Below, piece after piece: positions 18,490 to 26,231 of a stretch of 64,000 nucleotides of DNA. Position numbers and translations under genes: made by a program. The notes beneath the pieces were generated by a model. That model worked only from the letters and a program-made list of their open reading frames with translations. It was not told where the DNA came from and searched no databases. Position 1 is the stretch's first letter. Every line of letters starts with the position of its first letter. This DNA is from Enterobacterales bacterium CwR94 (GTDB lineage Bacteria > Pseudomonadota > Gammaproteobacteria > Enterobacterales > Enterobacteriaceae), in contig KZ478072.1 in the NCBI GenBank assembly GCA_002837195.1, positions 1 to 64,000 of the forward strand. Reading direction: 5' to 3'.

Positions 18490-18807
18490 TGCCTGCTTCC
18501 CTCCCTGGTGTTTTATGCGGATCTAAAAAAACGTCTCCTCACCCCGGCACGGGCAGATTCAGGAGCACTCCGCCCTGTCTCCGGATGATTAACGGCCTGT
18601 ACGGAAATGCTGACTGATTTCAGACGGGATTGTTACATTACCGGCAACCCCGGCGCAAATCTGCGCGCCGGAAAAGGGAGAATGAGGAAAACCCTCTTCT
18701 CTCTTTCCTCTTTTATCTCGAAAATGTTTATCCGGCGTAACGCGTTAATCTTCTATCATTATCTGCCGATATAGCTTCACGTTTTCAGTATACGGAATAT
18801 GTGAACT
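18490..18807. other. Divergent promoter region
   Basis: About 320 bases between the leftward two-gene unit and the rightward lipoprotein-like gene. No gene seen. It is GC-rich near 18640-18680 and AT-rich near 18700-18800, where promoters for either direction could lie; no -35/-10 pair is convincing enough to call. Confidence 0.4.
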
Positions 18808-19161
18808 ATGCCAGTTTCCCGTCAATTAAGAGCGTTAATCGCGCTTGTGCCTGCTGCGTTTCTCGCAGGCTGCTCTGCCAAAGGAAGCGTGAATAACTGC
18901 CGTGGTGGGATGATTTTCTATTGCATGCTTTCCAGTGGGACAAAGTTTGCTATGGATCAGTGGTATGCAGAGCTCAAGAATATTGGCATCCTCGGTCACA
19001 GCAGGCGTAGGGATGGGCTGCGTTTTGATACCGACACAAGCTTAATGGTGGAACGGGTGCCGATTTCTTTGTTAGACACTACTGCGTGGATCTTTTCCAT
19101 GCCCCGACCCTGCATAAGCTCGATAAAGCGGCGACAAAAAAAGCAGGAAAGTAAATCCTGA
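18808..19161 (+). CDS. Small putative lipoprotein, possibly truncated or frameshifted
   Basis: 117 residues starting MPVSRQLRALIALV with a lipobox (AAFLAGC), so the first part reads as an exported lipoprotein. The second half (from about residue 65) is rich in Arg and Ser and ends in RRQKKQESKS, which looks unlike a folded lipoprotein and may be read-through after a frameshift. The gene ends 58 bases before an IS3-end remnant. It might be a damaged exclusion or envelope protein; no family is recognised. Confidence 0.45.
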   Translation: MPVSRQLRALIALVPAAFLAGCSAKGSVNNCRGGMIFYCMLSSGTKFAMDQWYAELKNIGILGHSRRRDGLRFDTDTSLMVERVPISLLDTTAWIFSMPRPCISSIKRRQKKQESKS

Positions 19162-19219
19162 ACCATTCCCGGATACGTCAGAATAGCGATATCGTTCTGA
19201 CTCTCCGCCCTCCCACATC

Positions 19220-19248
19220 TGATCCTCCCCACCATTAGTGGACACGCG
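19220..19248 (+). mobile_element. Remnant of an IS3-type left end
   Basis: The 29 bases from TGATCCTCC to GGACACGCG are identical to the IS end at 27-55, in inverted orientation relative to it. Homology stops abruptly at 19248, where umuC coding sequence starts. Only the terminal repeat remains, so most of the IS was deleted together with the rest of umuC. Confidence 0.75.
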
Positions 19249-19561
19249 CGACATCATTGAGGTGGCCATGCGCAGCCTCAATCGCATCTGGCTGGATGAC
19301 CGGCGCTATATGAAGGCCGGCATTATGCTCGATGATTTCACCCCCAATGGAGTCAGCCAGCTCAGCCTCTTTGACGACGCGCAGCCCCGGGCCAACAGCG
19401 CACAGCTCATGAAGGTGCTCGATGGTATTAACCAGTCCGGACTGGGCAACGTGTGGTTTGCCGGCCAGGGAATAAGTACCGAATGGAAAATGAGGCGTGA
19501 GATGCTTTCACCGGCGTGGACGACCCGCTGGGAAGATATTCCTGTTGCAAAGGTGTTTTGA
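19249..19561 (+). pseudogene. umuC: C-terminal fragment of UmuC-like error-prone polymerase (Pol V)
   Basis: The encoded 103 residues (DIIEVAMRSLNRIW, YMKAGIMLDDF, QLSLFDDAQPR, NVWFAGQG, MLSPAWTTRWEDIP) match the last quarter of UmuC/MucB/RulB Y-family polymerases, including the beta-clamp-binding QLSLFDD. The catalytic N-terminal three quarters and umuD are missing. The break coincides with the IS3-end remnant, which supplies an accidental GTG start. The fragment cannot be an active polymerase. It indicates a plasmid-borne umuDC (mucAB/rulAB-like) operon in the ancestor, destroyed by insertion and deletion. Confidence 0.85.
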
Positions 19562-19630
19562 GAAGGCTTGACCGTTTTACCAGATTAACTTAATCGCACA
19601 GGCTGAAGAGTTAACAACCACCCTAATCAA

Positions 19631-19692
19631 ATAGCAAGATAGCAAGATAGCAAGATAGCAAGATAGCAAGATAGCAAGATAGCAAGATAGCA
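19631..19692 (+). repeat. Tandem 8-bp array (seven copies of ATAGCAAG plus a partial)
   Basis: Seven perfect head-to-tail copies of ATAGCAAG followed by ATAGCA, ending 117 bases before parA. Such short direct repeats upstream of a ParA-type operon are typical of centromere-like partition sites (parS) or operators bound by the small ribbon-helix-helix partner. Copy number may vary by slippage. Confidence 0.7.
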
Positions 19693-19745
19693 CCACATCA
19701 TGTTAACAAGACCATGTAAATTATTATCTTATATAAATTATAATT

Positions 19746-19762
19746 ATCTTGTTAAGATAACA
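19746..19762. promoter_or_regulatory. Partition-operon operator, upstream copy
   Basis: The 17-base sequence ATCTTGTTAAGATAACA contains the palindromic core TATCTTGTTAAGATA and further TCTTGTTATCTT half-sites close by. An identical 17-base copy lies at 20784-20800 just beyond the cassette. It probably binds the small partition protein. Confidence 0.6.
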
Positions 19763-19809
19763 AGTTGTGATTATAATCTCTTGATATCTTGTTATCTTAT
19801 GAGGTGGTT

Positions 19810-20436
19810 ATGATCATTGTTCTTGGTAGTCAGAAAGGTGGCGTTGGTAAAAGCACATTAGCGGTCTCTATTGCTTCTTGCCTTAAGGCAGCTGGAAAGT
19901 CAGTCATAATTGTCGATGCCGACGATCAGAAATCCGTTCTTACCTGGTACAACAACAGGCCTGAAACATACCCCCATATCCCGGTCACCGGGGCTACAGG
20001 TAACATCAAGGCGATGTTGAAGGAGCATGAGAAATCATATGATTTCGTGATTGCGGATTGTGCAGGACGAGATAGTGCGGAAATGCGAAGTGGCCTTATG
20101 TCTGCAGATGTATTCATTTCCCCTTTAAGACCCTCTCAGATGGACCTCGACGTTGTTCCGCATACCTGCGAAGTTTTCACTGCAGCAAAGGACTTCAATG
20201 AAGGGGTAAGAGGATATCTGGTGCTCAATATGGCTCCGACAAATATGTTCGTAAACGAAGCACATCAGGCCGCCGAAGTCTTGGCTGATTATCCTCAAAT
20301 GAAACTGGCTCAATCACGAATCTGCGATCGAAAAGCTCACCGAGATGCCTGGGCTGAATCTCTGACTATTTATGAAACCCAAAATGAAAAGGCTCAGGAA
20401 GAAATTTCTGCACTTGTTAAGGAGATTATCCAATGA
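19810..20436 (+). CDS. parA: ParA/ParF-type partition ATPase
   Basis: 208 residues from the ATG at 19810, which follows GAGGTGG; an earlier in-frame start at 19789 has no ribosome site. The deviant Walker A motif KGGVGKST occupies residues 9-16, and VIVDADDQ and DFVIADCAGRD give Walker A' and B. Length and lack of an N-terminal DNA-binding domain match type Ib (ParF-like) ATPases. The next gene overlaps by ATGA, giving a two-gene partition operon preceded by the 8-bp array. It segregates plasmid copies by polymerising or patterning on the nucleoid. Confidence 0.9.
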   Translation: MIIVLGSQKGGVGKSTLAVSIASCLKAAGKSVIIVDADDQKSVLTWYNNRPETYPHIPVTGATGNIKAMLKEHEKSYDFVIADCAGRDSAEMRSGLMSADVFISPLRPSQMDLDVVPHTCEVFTAAKDFNEGVRGYLVLNMAPTNMFVNEAHQAAEVLADYPQMKLAQSRICDRKAHRDAWAESLTIYETQNEKAQEEISALVKEIIQ

Positions 20437-20729
20437 GAAACAGATCTAATACACCTCCGAAAGACGAAAGTGCATTCATAAATGGAGGCTCTGCAGGTTT
20501 AGGCTTAGTCCAAGAGCGAAAAACAGATACCCGAAGTAAAGCGAAACCGGTAAGCATCTCTTTTGCCGCCTCCAATTTAAACTCAATTGATAATTGCATA
20601 AGAGATGAGATGAATAATTCGGGAACCCGGGTGAATCGCTCAGATATTGTTAGGGCTGCCATTATGAAGTTTGAAAATCTTGACTCGGAAGAGCGATCTC
20701 AATTAATAAAAAAAGCGAAACTTCAATAA
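20433..20729 (+). CDS. Small ParB/ParG-like partition partner
   Basis: 98 residues starting in an ATGA overlap with parA. The N-terminal half is polar and flexible. The C-terminal half (VNRSDIVRAAIMKFENL) reads as a ribbon-helix-helix-like DNA-binding region, as in ParG and other type Ib partners. It should bind the repeats before parA and the matching 17-base sites on each side, repress the operon and stimulate ParA ATP hydrolysis. Sequence identity to named ParG proteins is not obvious, so the assignment rests on context and fold pattern. Confidence 0.7.
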   Translation: MRNRSNTPPKDESAFINGGSAGLGLVQERKTDTRSKAKPVSISFAASNLNSIDNCIRDEMNNSGTRVNRSDIVRAAIMKFENLDSEERSQLIKKAKLQ

Positions 20730-20783
20730 GTTAACATCTTATTATATTAACAATATATTATCTTAATAAGTTGTTAAAATACA

Positions 20784-20800
20784 ATCTTGTTAAGATAACA
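20784..20800. promoter_or_regulatory. Partition-operon operator, downstream copy
   Basis: Exact second copy of ATCTTGTTAAGATAACA, found again on the other side of parA and its partner (first copy at 19746). The surrounding bases are a series of TTAA-rich partial repeats. Duplication on both flanks suggests a site involved in partition complex assembly. Confidence 0.55.
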
Positions 20801-20870
20801 TCATGCTAATGCGTTTGAATTGAATGATGCTTCGTTAGATTTTTGAGTTCGTTTTCAAAATTGCCACAGC

Positions 20871-21598
20871 CTAATTTCCCGGCATCTGAAACTGCACCCG
20901 GTGCCGGGCCGCCACGTCCAGCGCAAACACCCGAGTATAGATCTCCGTCGACTTAGCGCTCCTGTGCCCGAGCAGGCTCTGCAGCGCCTTCAGCGGCGTG
21001 CCGGCGTAGAGCATGTGCATGGCGTAGCTGTGCCGGAAGGTGTGCAGGGTGACCGGCACTGAGAAAATGCCCCCTTCTGACGCAGCTGCCTCCACCGCCT
21101 CGTTGAGCCAAGTACGCGCCGTCCGGTCGGTGATCTCCCACAGCCGCACCCGCTCCGTGCGCCCCGTCTTTTCGCTCCTGCGCTCAATGGGTATGCGCAG
21201 GGTGGCGATCATCATCTCCAGCTGCGTGAAGTACTGCGCGTCGGAAAGGGGCACCAGGCGGTGGGGCACGACGCCGGCAGCGCGGCGTCTGGCCCCACCG
21301 CCTTATCCTCCCGCTGCTTGAGCGGGGCCAGCTGCACGAACGGGGACTGCTGACGCAGCAGAAAATCCCCTCTTGTGAGTGCCAGCGCCTCGCTGATGCG
21401 CACGCCGGTGTTCCACAGCGTGGTGAACAGCATCTTGCGCCGCAGGTCGGGCATGAAGTGGGGCAGGGCGCTGACCTCCGGCGCCAGAAGGTACTTTGAC
21501 AGCTCGTCGACCAGCGCGGCGGGGTGGTCGATGGCCACCGGCAGCTGCTGCGCCTGAAACTGGCCGCCGGCCAGCGCAGACAGCAATGGAAGGTTCAT
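20871..21598 (-). pseudogene. Frameshifted ResD-like tyrosine recombinase
   Basis: Two overlapping minus-strand frames together give one recombinase. 21598 to about 21270 encodes the N-terminal and box I part (YLLAPEVSALPHF, NTGVRISEALALTR). About 21269 to 20871 encodes the rest (HTFRHSYAMHML, LLGHRSAKSTE, IYTRVFALD with catalytic Tyr). The shift lies near 21250-21280 in a GC-rich run. The intact protein would be about 240 residues, like the F plasmid D-protein resolvase. Its ATG overlaps the stop of the upstream gene. Either a true lesion or a sequencing error could explain it; programmed frameshifting is unlikely. Confidence 0.75.
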
Positions 21599-22362
21599 GC
21601 GTTTTCTCCGGAGTCGGAAGCGTCGTCTGCCGCTTTTTTTCTCATGTCATTCTTAATTTCAAGCGTAGCCAGTGAACGAGCAAAAAGGACGGCCTGCGCG
21701 GCGCGCCTCTTTCTCTCGAGCCGCCACACTTTCCAGAGTACACGCTGAGCCGACCAGAACGTGGCGTCAAGGCGGGACCCGGGAAAGCCGGCTAGCTTGC
21801 GCAGTTGCCGACTTAAGATAATGGCCTTCAGGCCTAGACGGGTATACTCGTACTGGCGGGCATCAAAGAACTCGTCGTAGTCCGGACCGATAAAATCCAC
21901 CGCATCGATGGTCCGGTCCGATTCGCTCTGGAGAACGGGCAGTTCCCTGAGCTTGTACATGAGCCTGACCGGCAGCACGCGCCAGTCACCCGTTACGGCT
22001 GAATAGCTGAGTTCGGGCCGTGGAAAAGAAGGGGCAAAAGCATGCTCGTGTTCCAAACCGTTATCCCGGGCAACGCTCGCGCAGCCCTCAGCAAACTGCT
22101 CCAGCAGAAAGACCAGCTCGGTGCCGATAAAATACCGCTCCCGGGCAAGCTTTTCCTCTGCTTCCTGCCTTTCGTTACGTAACCTCTCCGCCGCCGCCTT
22201 TTCTTCCCTTTCCAGCGCGTTTTTGTGGCTGCGGTGGTTCACAAACAGCGCCACGCCGCCAGCAATCACACCGCCCGCCAGCGTCTGTAAAAGCGGGAGC
22301 CATGCTGCGGCCCCTTCAGCGACCGATTTGACACTCGCTGCCGCAGAATGCGCATCTGTCAT
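21595..22362 (-). CDS. Unknown membrane-anchored coiled-coil protein
   Basis: 255 residues from an ATG at 22362 with AGGAG eight bases upstream. A single N-terminal transmembrane segment (about 23-42; LLQTLAGGVIAGGVALFV) is followed by a highly charged helix rich in Glu, Arg and Lys (about 43-80), then a mainly helical domain with no recognised motif. The C-terminus ends inside the start codon of the recombinase gene (ATGA overlap), so the two were probably co-translated. The outline resembles the membrane protein at 17201, but no sequence homology is evident. Function unknown. Confidence 0.7.
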   Translation of the reverse strand: MTDAHSAAASVKSVAEGAAAWLPLLQTLAGGVIAGGVALFVNHRSHKNALEREEKAAAERLRNERQEAEEKLARERYFIGTELVFLLEQFAEGCASVARDNGLEHEHAFAPSFPRPELSYSAVTGDWRVLPVRLMYKLRELPVLQSESDRTIDAVDFIGPDYDEFFDARQYEYTRLGLKAIILSRQLRKLAGFPGSRLDATFWSAQRVLWKVWRLERKRRAAQAVLFARSLATLEIKNDMRKKAADDASDSGENA

Positions 22363-22380
22363 TGACTGGCTCCTGAAAAG

Positions 22381-22554
22381 TTAACCACGGCCGGAGGCGA
22401 GTTCTTCAGCCAGTTCCGCAAAGCCATCATGCTCGGTCTGAAGATACTGGCTGTACACCCTGGCATCCCGTTCCGTCAGCCCGCCGGGATTGCCGTTAAA
22501 ATACCGGTGAAGAACGTAGCGCCCCTGCGGGGCGAGCACGGCTGCTTTGCAGCC
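22381..22554 (-). pseudogene. C-terminal fragment of an unknown protein
   Basis: A minus-strand frame of about 55 codons ends at the TAA at 22381, with residues YVLHRYFNGNPGG and ARVYSQYLQTEHDGFAELAE, which read like a genuine helical protein end. It lies 18 bases before the ATG of the 255-residue gene, so it may be the surviving tail of an operon's first gene. Upstream frames are closed by stops, and the IS91-family element begins nearby. A short complete gene starting from a GTG near 22538 cannot be excluded. No family recognised. Confidence 0.4.
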
Positions 22555-22737
22555 TCAACCGTCTTTAAGCCCCTGCCTCACATCAACGCCGGTGCCCGCC
22601 TGACGGCCCAGCGGCTCGCACGGTAGCGCATACCCCACTCAGCGTTAACACCCGCATAAAATGAGCACGCCTGTGGCGTGAGCCGACTGGCGCCGACGCC
22701 CTTTTACTGTTCCCTGCCTCCCTGTAGACTCTGCACC

Positions 22738-23961
22738 ATGTATATTCCCAGACCCGCAAAGCTGCTGTTCCAGCATGACGATGGCTGGAGTCGCTATCTC
22801 GACAAACACGGCGACTCCCTCAGCGACTGGACCAAACTCGCCGTCGAGCGCATGCTCGCCTGCGGCACCTGTGCCATGGGTGTGCGCCGTTACTGCTGTG
22901 CCTCACCGGATTGCACCCATTCCCGCTTTTTCTGCCAGAGCTGCAAGTCCAAAGCCTGCAGCAGCTGTGGCCTCAAGGCCACCGATCAATGGATCGCCGA
23001 ACAGCAGCACATCCTGCCCGACTGCGATTGGCAACACATCACCTTTACCATGCCCCACCTGCTGTGGCCGTTCTTCAACAACAACTGGCCCCTGCTCAAT
23101 GACCTGTTTCGCTGCGCCACCCGCGCCATGCTCCGCTGGGCGCGCCAACAGGGGATCGAAGTCGGTATCTTCTGTGCGCTCCATACCTACGGCCGGCAGC
23201 TCAATCAGCACCCGCACATCCACGTGTCCGTCACCCGCGGCGGCCTCGACATCAAAAACGGCACCTGGCGGCAGCTGTTCTTTAAAAAGAAAGAGGTAGA
23301 GCAAATCTGGCGCAACGCCGTGGTTTACCTGCTGCGCGACAACTACGCGCGAATCAACCCAGGCGGCCTGGCGGGCCTCGGTCATATCCGTAATGAAGAG
23401 CGGTGGCACCGTTATCTGCATGCCCAATACCGACGTTGCTGGAAAGTGCATTTTGCCAAAAAGACTCGCGGCGCCTGGCGCAGCGTGAAATACCTGGGTC
23501 GTTATCTGAAGCGCCCGCCGGTGGCCGCTTCTCAGCTGCGCCACTATCGCGGCGGTGCCGTGGTGCATCAGTATTACGAGCACCGCACTCAGCAACACAA
23601 ACGCCAGAAAATCAGCCAGGAGGAGATGCTGCAGCGGTACGTCAGCCATATTCCGGCGCGACATTTTAAGATGGTGCGATATTACGGTTTTCTGGCCAAC
23701 CGCAAGCGGGGCTCGCTGCTGCCGAAGGTCTATAACGCGCTGGAGATGACGGTACGGGAAAAACCGAAACGCCCCGGGTTCGCGGTGCTGATGAAAGGCT
23801 TCCTGGGCACGGATCCGTACCAGTGCATCCTCTGCAAAGGCCGGCTGCGTTTTGCCGGCGCCGTGGCGGGTGAGCACGCCACAAAAATGCTTTCTGACAG
23901 GCTGCATCAGATGGCGAAAAAACGATGGCTGCGGATGCCCGAGCTGGATCGGTGCGCCTGA
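22738..23961 (+). CDS. IS91-family transposase (HUH, Y1-type)
   Basis: 407 residues from the ATG at 22738. The N-terminus carries the Cys-rich zinc-binding region typical of IS91 (residues about 42-77, including CGTC, CCASPDC and CQSCKSKACSSC). The HUH motif HPHIH is at 158-162 and the conserved YLGRYLKR near 250 supplies the catalytic tyrosine region. Such enzymes move DNA by rolling-circle transposition without terminal inverted repeats, so I do not define the ends of the element. GC-rich hairpins just upstream (22520-22554) could belong to one end. It interrupts the maintenance region next to a gene remnant. Confidence 0.88.
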   Translation: MYIPRPAKLLFQHDDGWSRYLDKHGDSLSDWTKLAVERMLACGTCAMGVRRYCCASPDCTHSRFFCQSCKSKACSSCGLKATDQWIAEQQHILPDCDWQHITFTMPHLLWPFFNNNWPLLNDLFRCATRAMLRWARQQGIEVGIFCALHTYGRQLNQHPHIHVSVTRGGLDIKNGTWRQLFFKKKEVEQIWRNAVVYLLRDNYARINPGGLAGLGHIRNEERWHRYLHAQYRRCWKVHFAKKTRGAWRSVKYLGRYLKRPPVAASQLRHYRGGAVVHQYYEHRTQQHKRQKISQEEMLQRYVSHIPARHFKMVRYYGFLANRKRGSLLPKVYNALEMTVREKPKRPGFAVLMKGFLGTDPYQCILCKGRLRFAGAVAGEHATKMLSDRLHQMAKKRWLRMPELDRCA

Positions 23962-24073
23962 AAAACAGGTTTCAGGTTAAAAATACGGCGAAGATGGCAT
24001 TTTCACATCAAAACCCACACAGATCAGCAGCAGCAATGGAGTAGACCGTGCCACTTTTCATGGTCAGGCGATC

Positions 24074-24391
24074 TCAAAAGAAGCGATTCAATCTCCTAAC
24101 CATGAACAGATCATTTTGCTCTGAAAGTTCTCCAGTGGAGGAACACCAGAGGTAGTTCAGCTTGCTGGCCAGCTTTGCTCTGACGCCCAGTTGCCGACCC
24201 TGCTTCAGCAGCCATTCAATGTCCGGAGTGACATCACGGGGAAAACGACGTTGCTTAAGTGCGCTGCCAAGCCAGCGGGTAAGGAAGATATTTTCCTGTA
24301 CTGGTGACGACACTTCACCATTATGTCTGCCCAGCGCAAGCGCAACCAGGGCGCACCAGGCCAGATGGCCCGATTTTTCTGTAAGCGTCAC
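24074..24391 (-). CDS. Small paralogue of the TraC-position transfer regulator
   Basis: 105 residues from a GTG at 24391 with GGAGGA upstream (spacing 11, slightly long). It aligns with the first half of the protein at 32965-33651: both start with a polar turn, then HLxWCxxVAL, a W-L/N-x-S/A segment and FRD (33 kb copy) or PRD (here) before a leucine-rich helix. The C-terminal half of the larger protein is absent. It lies between the IS91 element and the replicon, away from the transfer operon. It may be an independent regulator using the same domain, or a truncated duplicate. Confidence 0.65.
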   Translation of the reverse strand: MTLTEKSGHLAWCALVALALGRHNGEVSSPVQENIFLTRWLGSALKQRRFPRDVTPDIEWLLKQGRQLGVRAKLASKLNYLWCSSTGELSEQNDLFMVRRLNRFF

Positions 24392-25141
24392 TGTGTGCAG
24401 TTTCCTCCATGTAATGCATACAAATTTCTGTTGTATTAAAGGTATGCCCGGTGTGATTTGTTTCCCACCTGCTCCGTATGCGCGAAGCGCATGCAGGCGA
24501 CAAATATACTAAAAATACTGCGCGAAAGTCGAACGTCGCCGGTTGCGCGGCTTTGCCGCCTGGATCGACAGGGATCATCTGGCTAAATCCCCTCCCTGCA
24601 AGACCGAACCCGCTATTACCAATGAAGTGTTTAAGGTGCGCCTTCGGAGTTGTCCGGGCGAAGCCCGGGCGTATCTCCGCGTGTGAGCGTTTAGCGAGCT
24701 ACGGGCGCGTACACGAATGCTGAAGCGACTTATCGCGGAGATGAATGAAACCGGGTCTCTGCCCAACGGAACGTTGGGAGGTAACTAAGCGTAGCGTTAT
24801 CGAACCGGCGAGAGCGTAGCTCTCTGCAAGGGCGTTCCTATTTATTTTTCTCAGCACGGAGTTGAATTGAATAAAGATCTTTTTAATTAGTTTACTAATT
24901 AAAAGATAAAACCTTTGGGGTTTGAATATCTTGCAGATAAGGAGGGACTCTTTTCCGGATAAACCTAACATCTGATTTGCGGGTAAATGTGAAACAAGAC
25001 AACGTCTCTCCGGCACCGGCGTTAAGTGAACGTAACGCGCTGTTAACGCGGCAAATTAGTGAGTGAAATTTGCGCAAATATGCTCGCGCAGCAAACACAG
25101 AAACCGCCAGCGGCGGTTATCAGTGAAGAGGTCAATGCTTC
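24392..25141. other. Probable origin region downstream of repA
   Basis: About 750 bases without a supported gene, directly after the 3' end of repA, where the origin lies in IncFII/IncI/IncL-M plasmids. It holds the tri-loop hairpin cluster (24478-24824), an AT-rich inverted repeat (about 24877-24906; TTAATTAG, loop TTTA, CTAATTAA) and, on the minus strand near 24955, TTATCCGGA, a two-mismatch DnaA box. I infer the origin from position; no iterons are seen. Confidence 0.55.
24478..24824. repeat. Cluster of five perfect hairpins with three-base loops
   Basis: ATGCGC-GAA-GCGCAT (24478-24492), GCGGC-TTT-GCCGC (24547-24559), CCGGGC-GAA-GCCCGG (24654-24668), CCCAACG-GAA-CGTTGGG (24762-24778) and GAGAGC-GTA-GCTCTC (24810-24824) are all perfect stems. 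GAA-type loops form unusually stable DNA mini-hairpins. Their spacing is irregular and their stems unrelated, so they share structure rather than sequence. Confidence 0.65.
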
Positions 25142-26179
25142 TCAGTGAATGTTGTCAGGAGGGGGATCGTCAAGGCCCAGATTAAGTTGATACAGACGCA
25201 AATGCGCCATCCTTTCAAACTCATCAGTGCTCATCTGGCATACCTCATCTGCAGGCAGATTTTTTACCAGCCATTTGGCCATCGCATTGAGCCTGTCGTC
25301 GAATGGGAGCTTGCCATATTTTTTTACCCGCTTTTGCTTCACAGCTTCTTCCCGGCGCCGGACCAGGGTTGCCTGACGCATGCGTTCATACCAGCGCTTA
25401 CGCGCCGCACGAACGCTTATCTCCTCACCTGCAGATAGAAAACCATCGGCTTCTGCATGCAGCCGCTCAGACTGCTGGGCATAAATTTTATCAATATTCA
25501 CACCGATAATTTTCCAGAGTTGCTCCGACAGAACGACATGCTTTGGAAACCAGTGCCTGTTGATTCTATCCCACTGTACACCAGTGGGCAGTTCAAGGAG
25601 TCCAAACGTAATCAGTTCACCGATTAGTCGGCAAATGCGCGTTACCGTGACTGCCGTTTCAGGTATCACCTCATTGTTTTCATCTTTGGGACTCAGTGCC
25701 GCGGCCAGTTTAGAAAGATTCATGGCCACGATATGTGTAGATATGTCAGCACAACTGATGAGCAGAGGGACCAGCGCGTCAATAAGATGCTGCCGGTCGG
25801 GGCGGAAATCACGAGAACGCCCCGCTGCTTCCCTCAACTGAACAAAGTAAGGATGGCGTGAAACCCTCATACGCAGCGATGCCTGCCGGGTTTTTCTGTC
25901 ACGTTTAATCAACCTGCGGTAAGCGTACCCCAGTTCTCCAGCAAGCGGTTTGTAGTCCTCCGGGCGACTGAAAAAGGGGTTGGGACATTTGCAGGCAGTT
26001 GAATGCTCACCGCGACGTCGCCTGGTGGGTTTTACAGGTCTTACGGAATCTGTCTGGTGAATCCACTGCCAGTAGGTCTCATCACGTGAGGCACGCTCAA
26101 GTGCATCTAAGTCGATGTAATCCGGAGGTGATTCAGATTGAAGTAGTTTTGAAGGCTTCTTAGCCACACCCGCCGACAC
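25142..26179 (-). CDS. repA: Replication initiator RepA (IncI complex / IncL-M / IncFII superfamily)
   Basis: 345 residues. The protein carries the family pattern FFSRPEDYKPLAGELGYAYR near residue 65, RRLIKRDRKTRQASLRMRV and a C-terminal basic helical region. The start is the GTG at 26179, three bases after the CGCCA pseudoknot sequence and inside an overlapping 18-codon leader reading frame, the arrangement known for RepZ of ColIb-P9 and RepA of IncB and IncL/M plasmids. An inverted repeat (ACACCGCC / GGCGGGTGT) can sequester the start. RepA initiates replication at an origin downstream of its own gene. Expression is controlled by the antisense RNA on the opposite strand. Confidence 0.9.
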   Translation of the reverse strand: MSAGVAKKPSKLLQSESPPDYIDLDALERASRDETYWQWIHQTDSVRPVKPTRRRRGEHSTACKCPNPFFSRPEDYKPLAGELGYAYRRLIKRDRKTRQASLRMRVSRHPYFVQLREAAGRSRDFRPDRQHLIDALVPLLISCADISTHIVAMNLSKLAAALSPKDENNEVIPETAVTVTRICRLIGELITFGLLELPTGVQWDRINRHWFPKHVVLSEQLWKIIGVNIDKIYAQQSERLHAEADGFLSAGEEISVRAARKRWYERMRQATLVRRREEAVKQKRVKKYGKLPFDDRLNAMAKWLVKNLPADEVCQMSTDEFERMAHLRLYQLNLGLDDPPPDNIH

Positions 26180-26216
26180 TTATGGCGGTGTTCGGGTATT
26201 GTTTTCTGAATTGCAT
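26160..26216 (-). CDS. Replication leader peptide (RepY/RepB-like)
   Basis: 18 codons, MQFRKQYPNTAISVGGCG, preceded by AAGGA nine bases before the ATG. Its coding sequence overlaps the start of repA in another frame and its TAA at 26162-26160 lies just beyond the hairpin that hides the repA start. In IncI-complex and IncFII plasmids, translation of such a peptide opens the mRNA so that repA can be translated. The ribosome site lies immediately after the stem-loop recognised by the antisense RNA. Existence is inferred from this exact layout. Confidence 0.7.
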   Translation of the reverse strand: MQFRKQYPNTAISVGGCG

Positions 26217-26226
26217 GCGTTATAAT
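26199..26226 (+). promoter_or_regulatory. Promoter of the antisense copy-control RNA
   Basis: TTGTTT at 26199-26204 and a perfect TATAAT at 26221-26226, spaced by 16 bases, would start transcription near 26232 towards the antisense hairpin. The strong -10 fits the constitutive promoters of RNAI-type regulators. Confidence 0.7.
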
Positions 26227-26231
26227 CCTTC

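Noticed and set aside
19631..19692. Short tandem array considered as a CRISPR
   Set aside because: Repeats are 8 bases with no spacers; it is an iteron-like array before parA.
22903..23907. 334-codon minus-strand frame
   Set aside because: It is antisense to the IS91-family transposase, whose zinc and HUH motifs show which strand is coding.
24321..24578. Minus-strand frame of 85 codons overlapping the start of the TraC-like paralogue
   Set aside because: It is out of frame with the homologous protein and crosses a hairpin; the 24391 frame has homology support.
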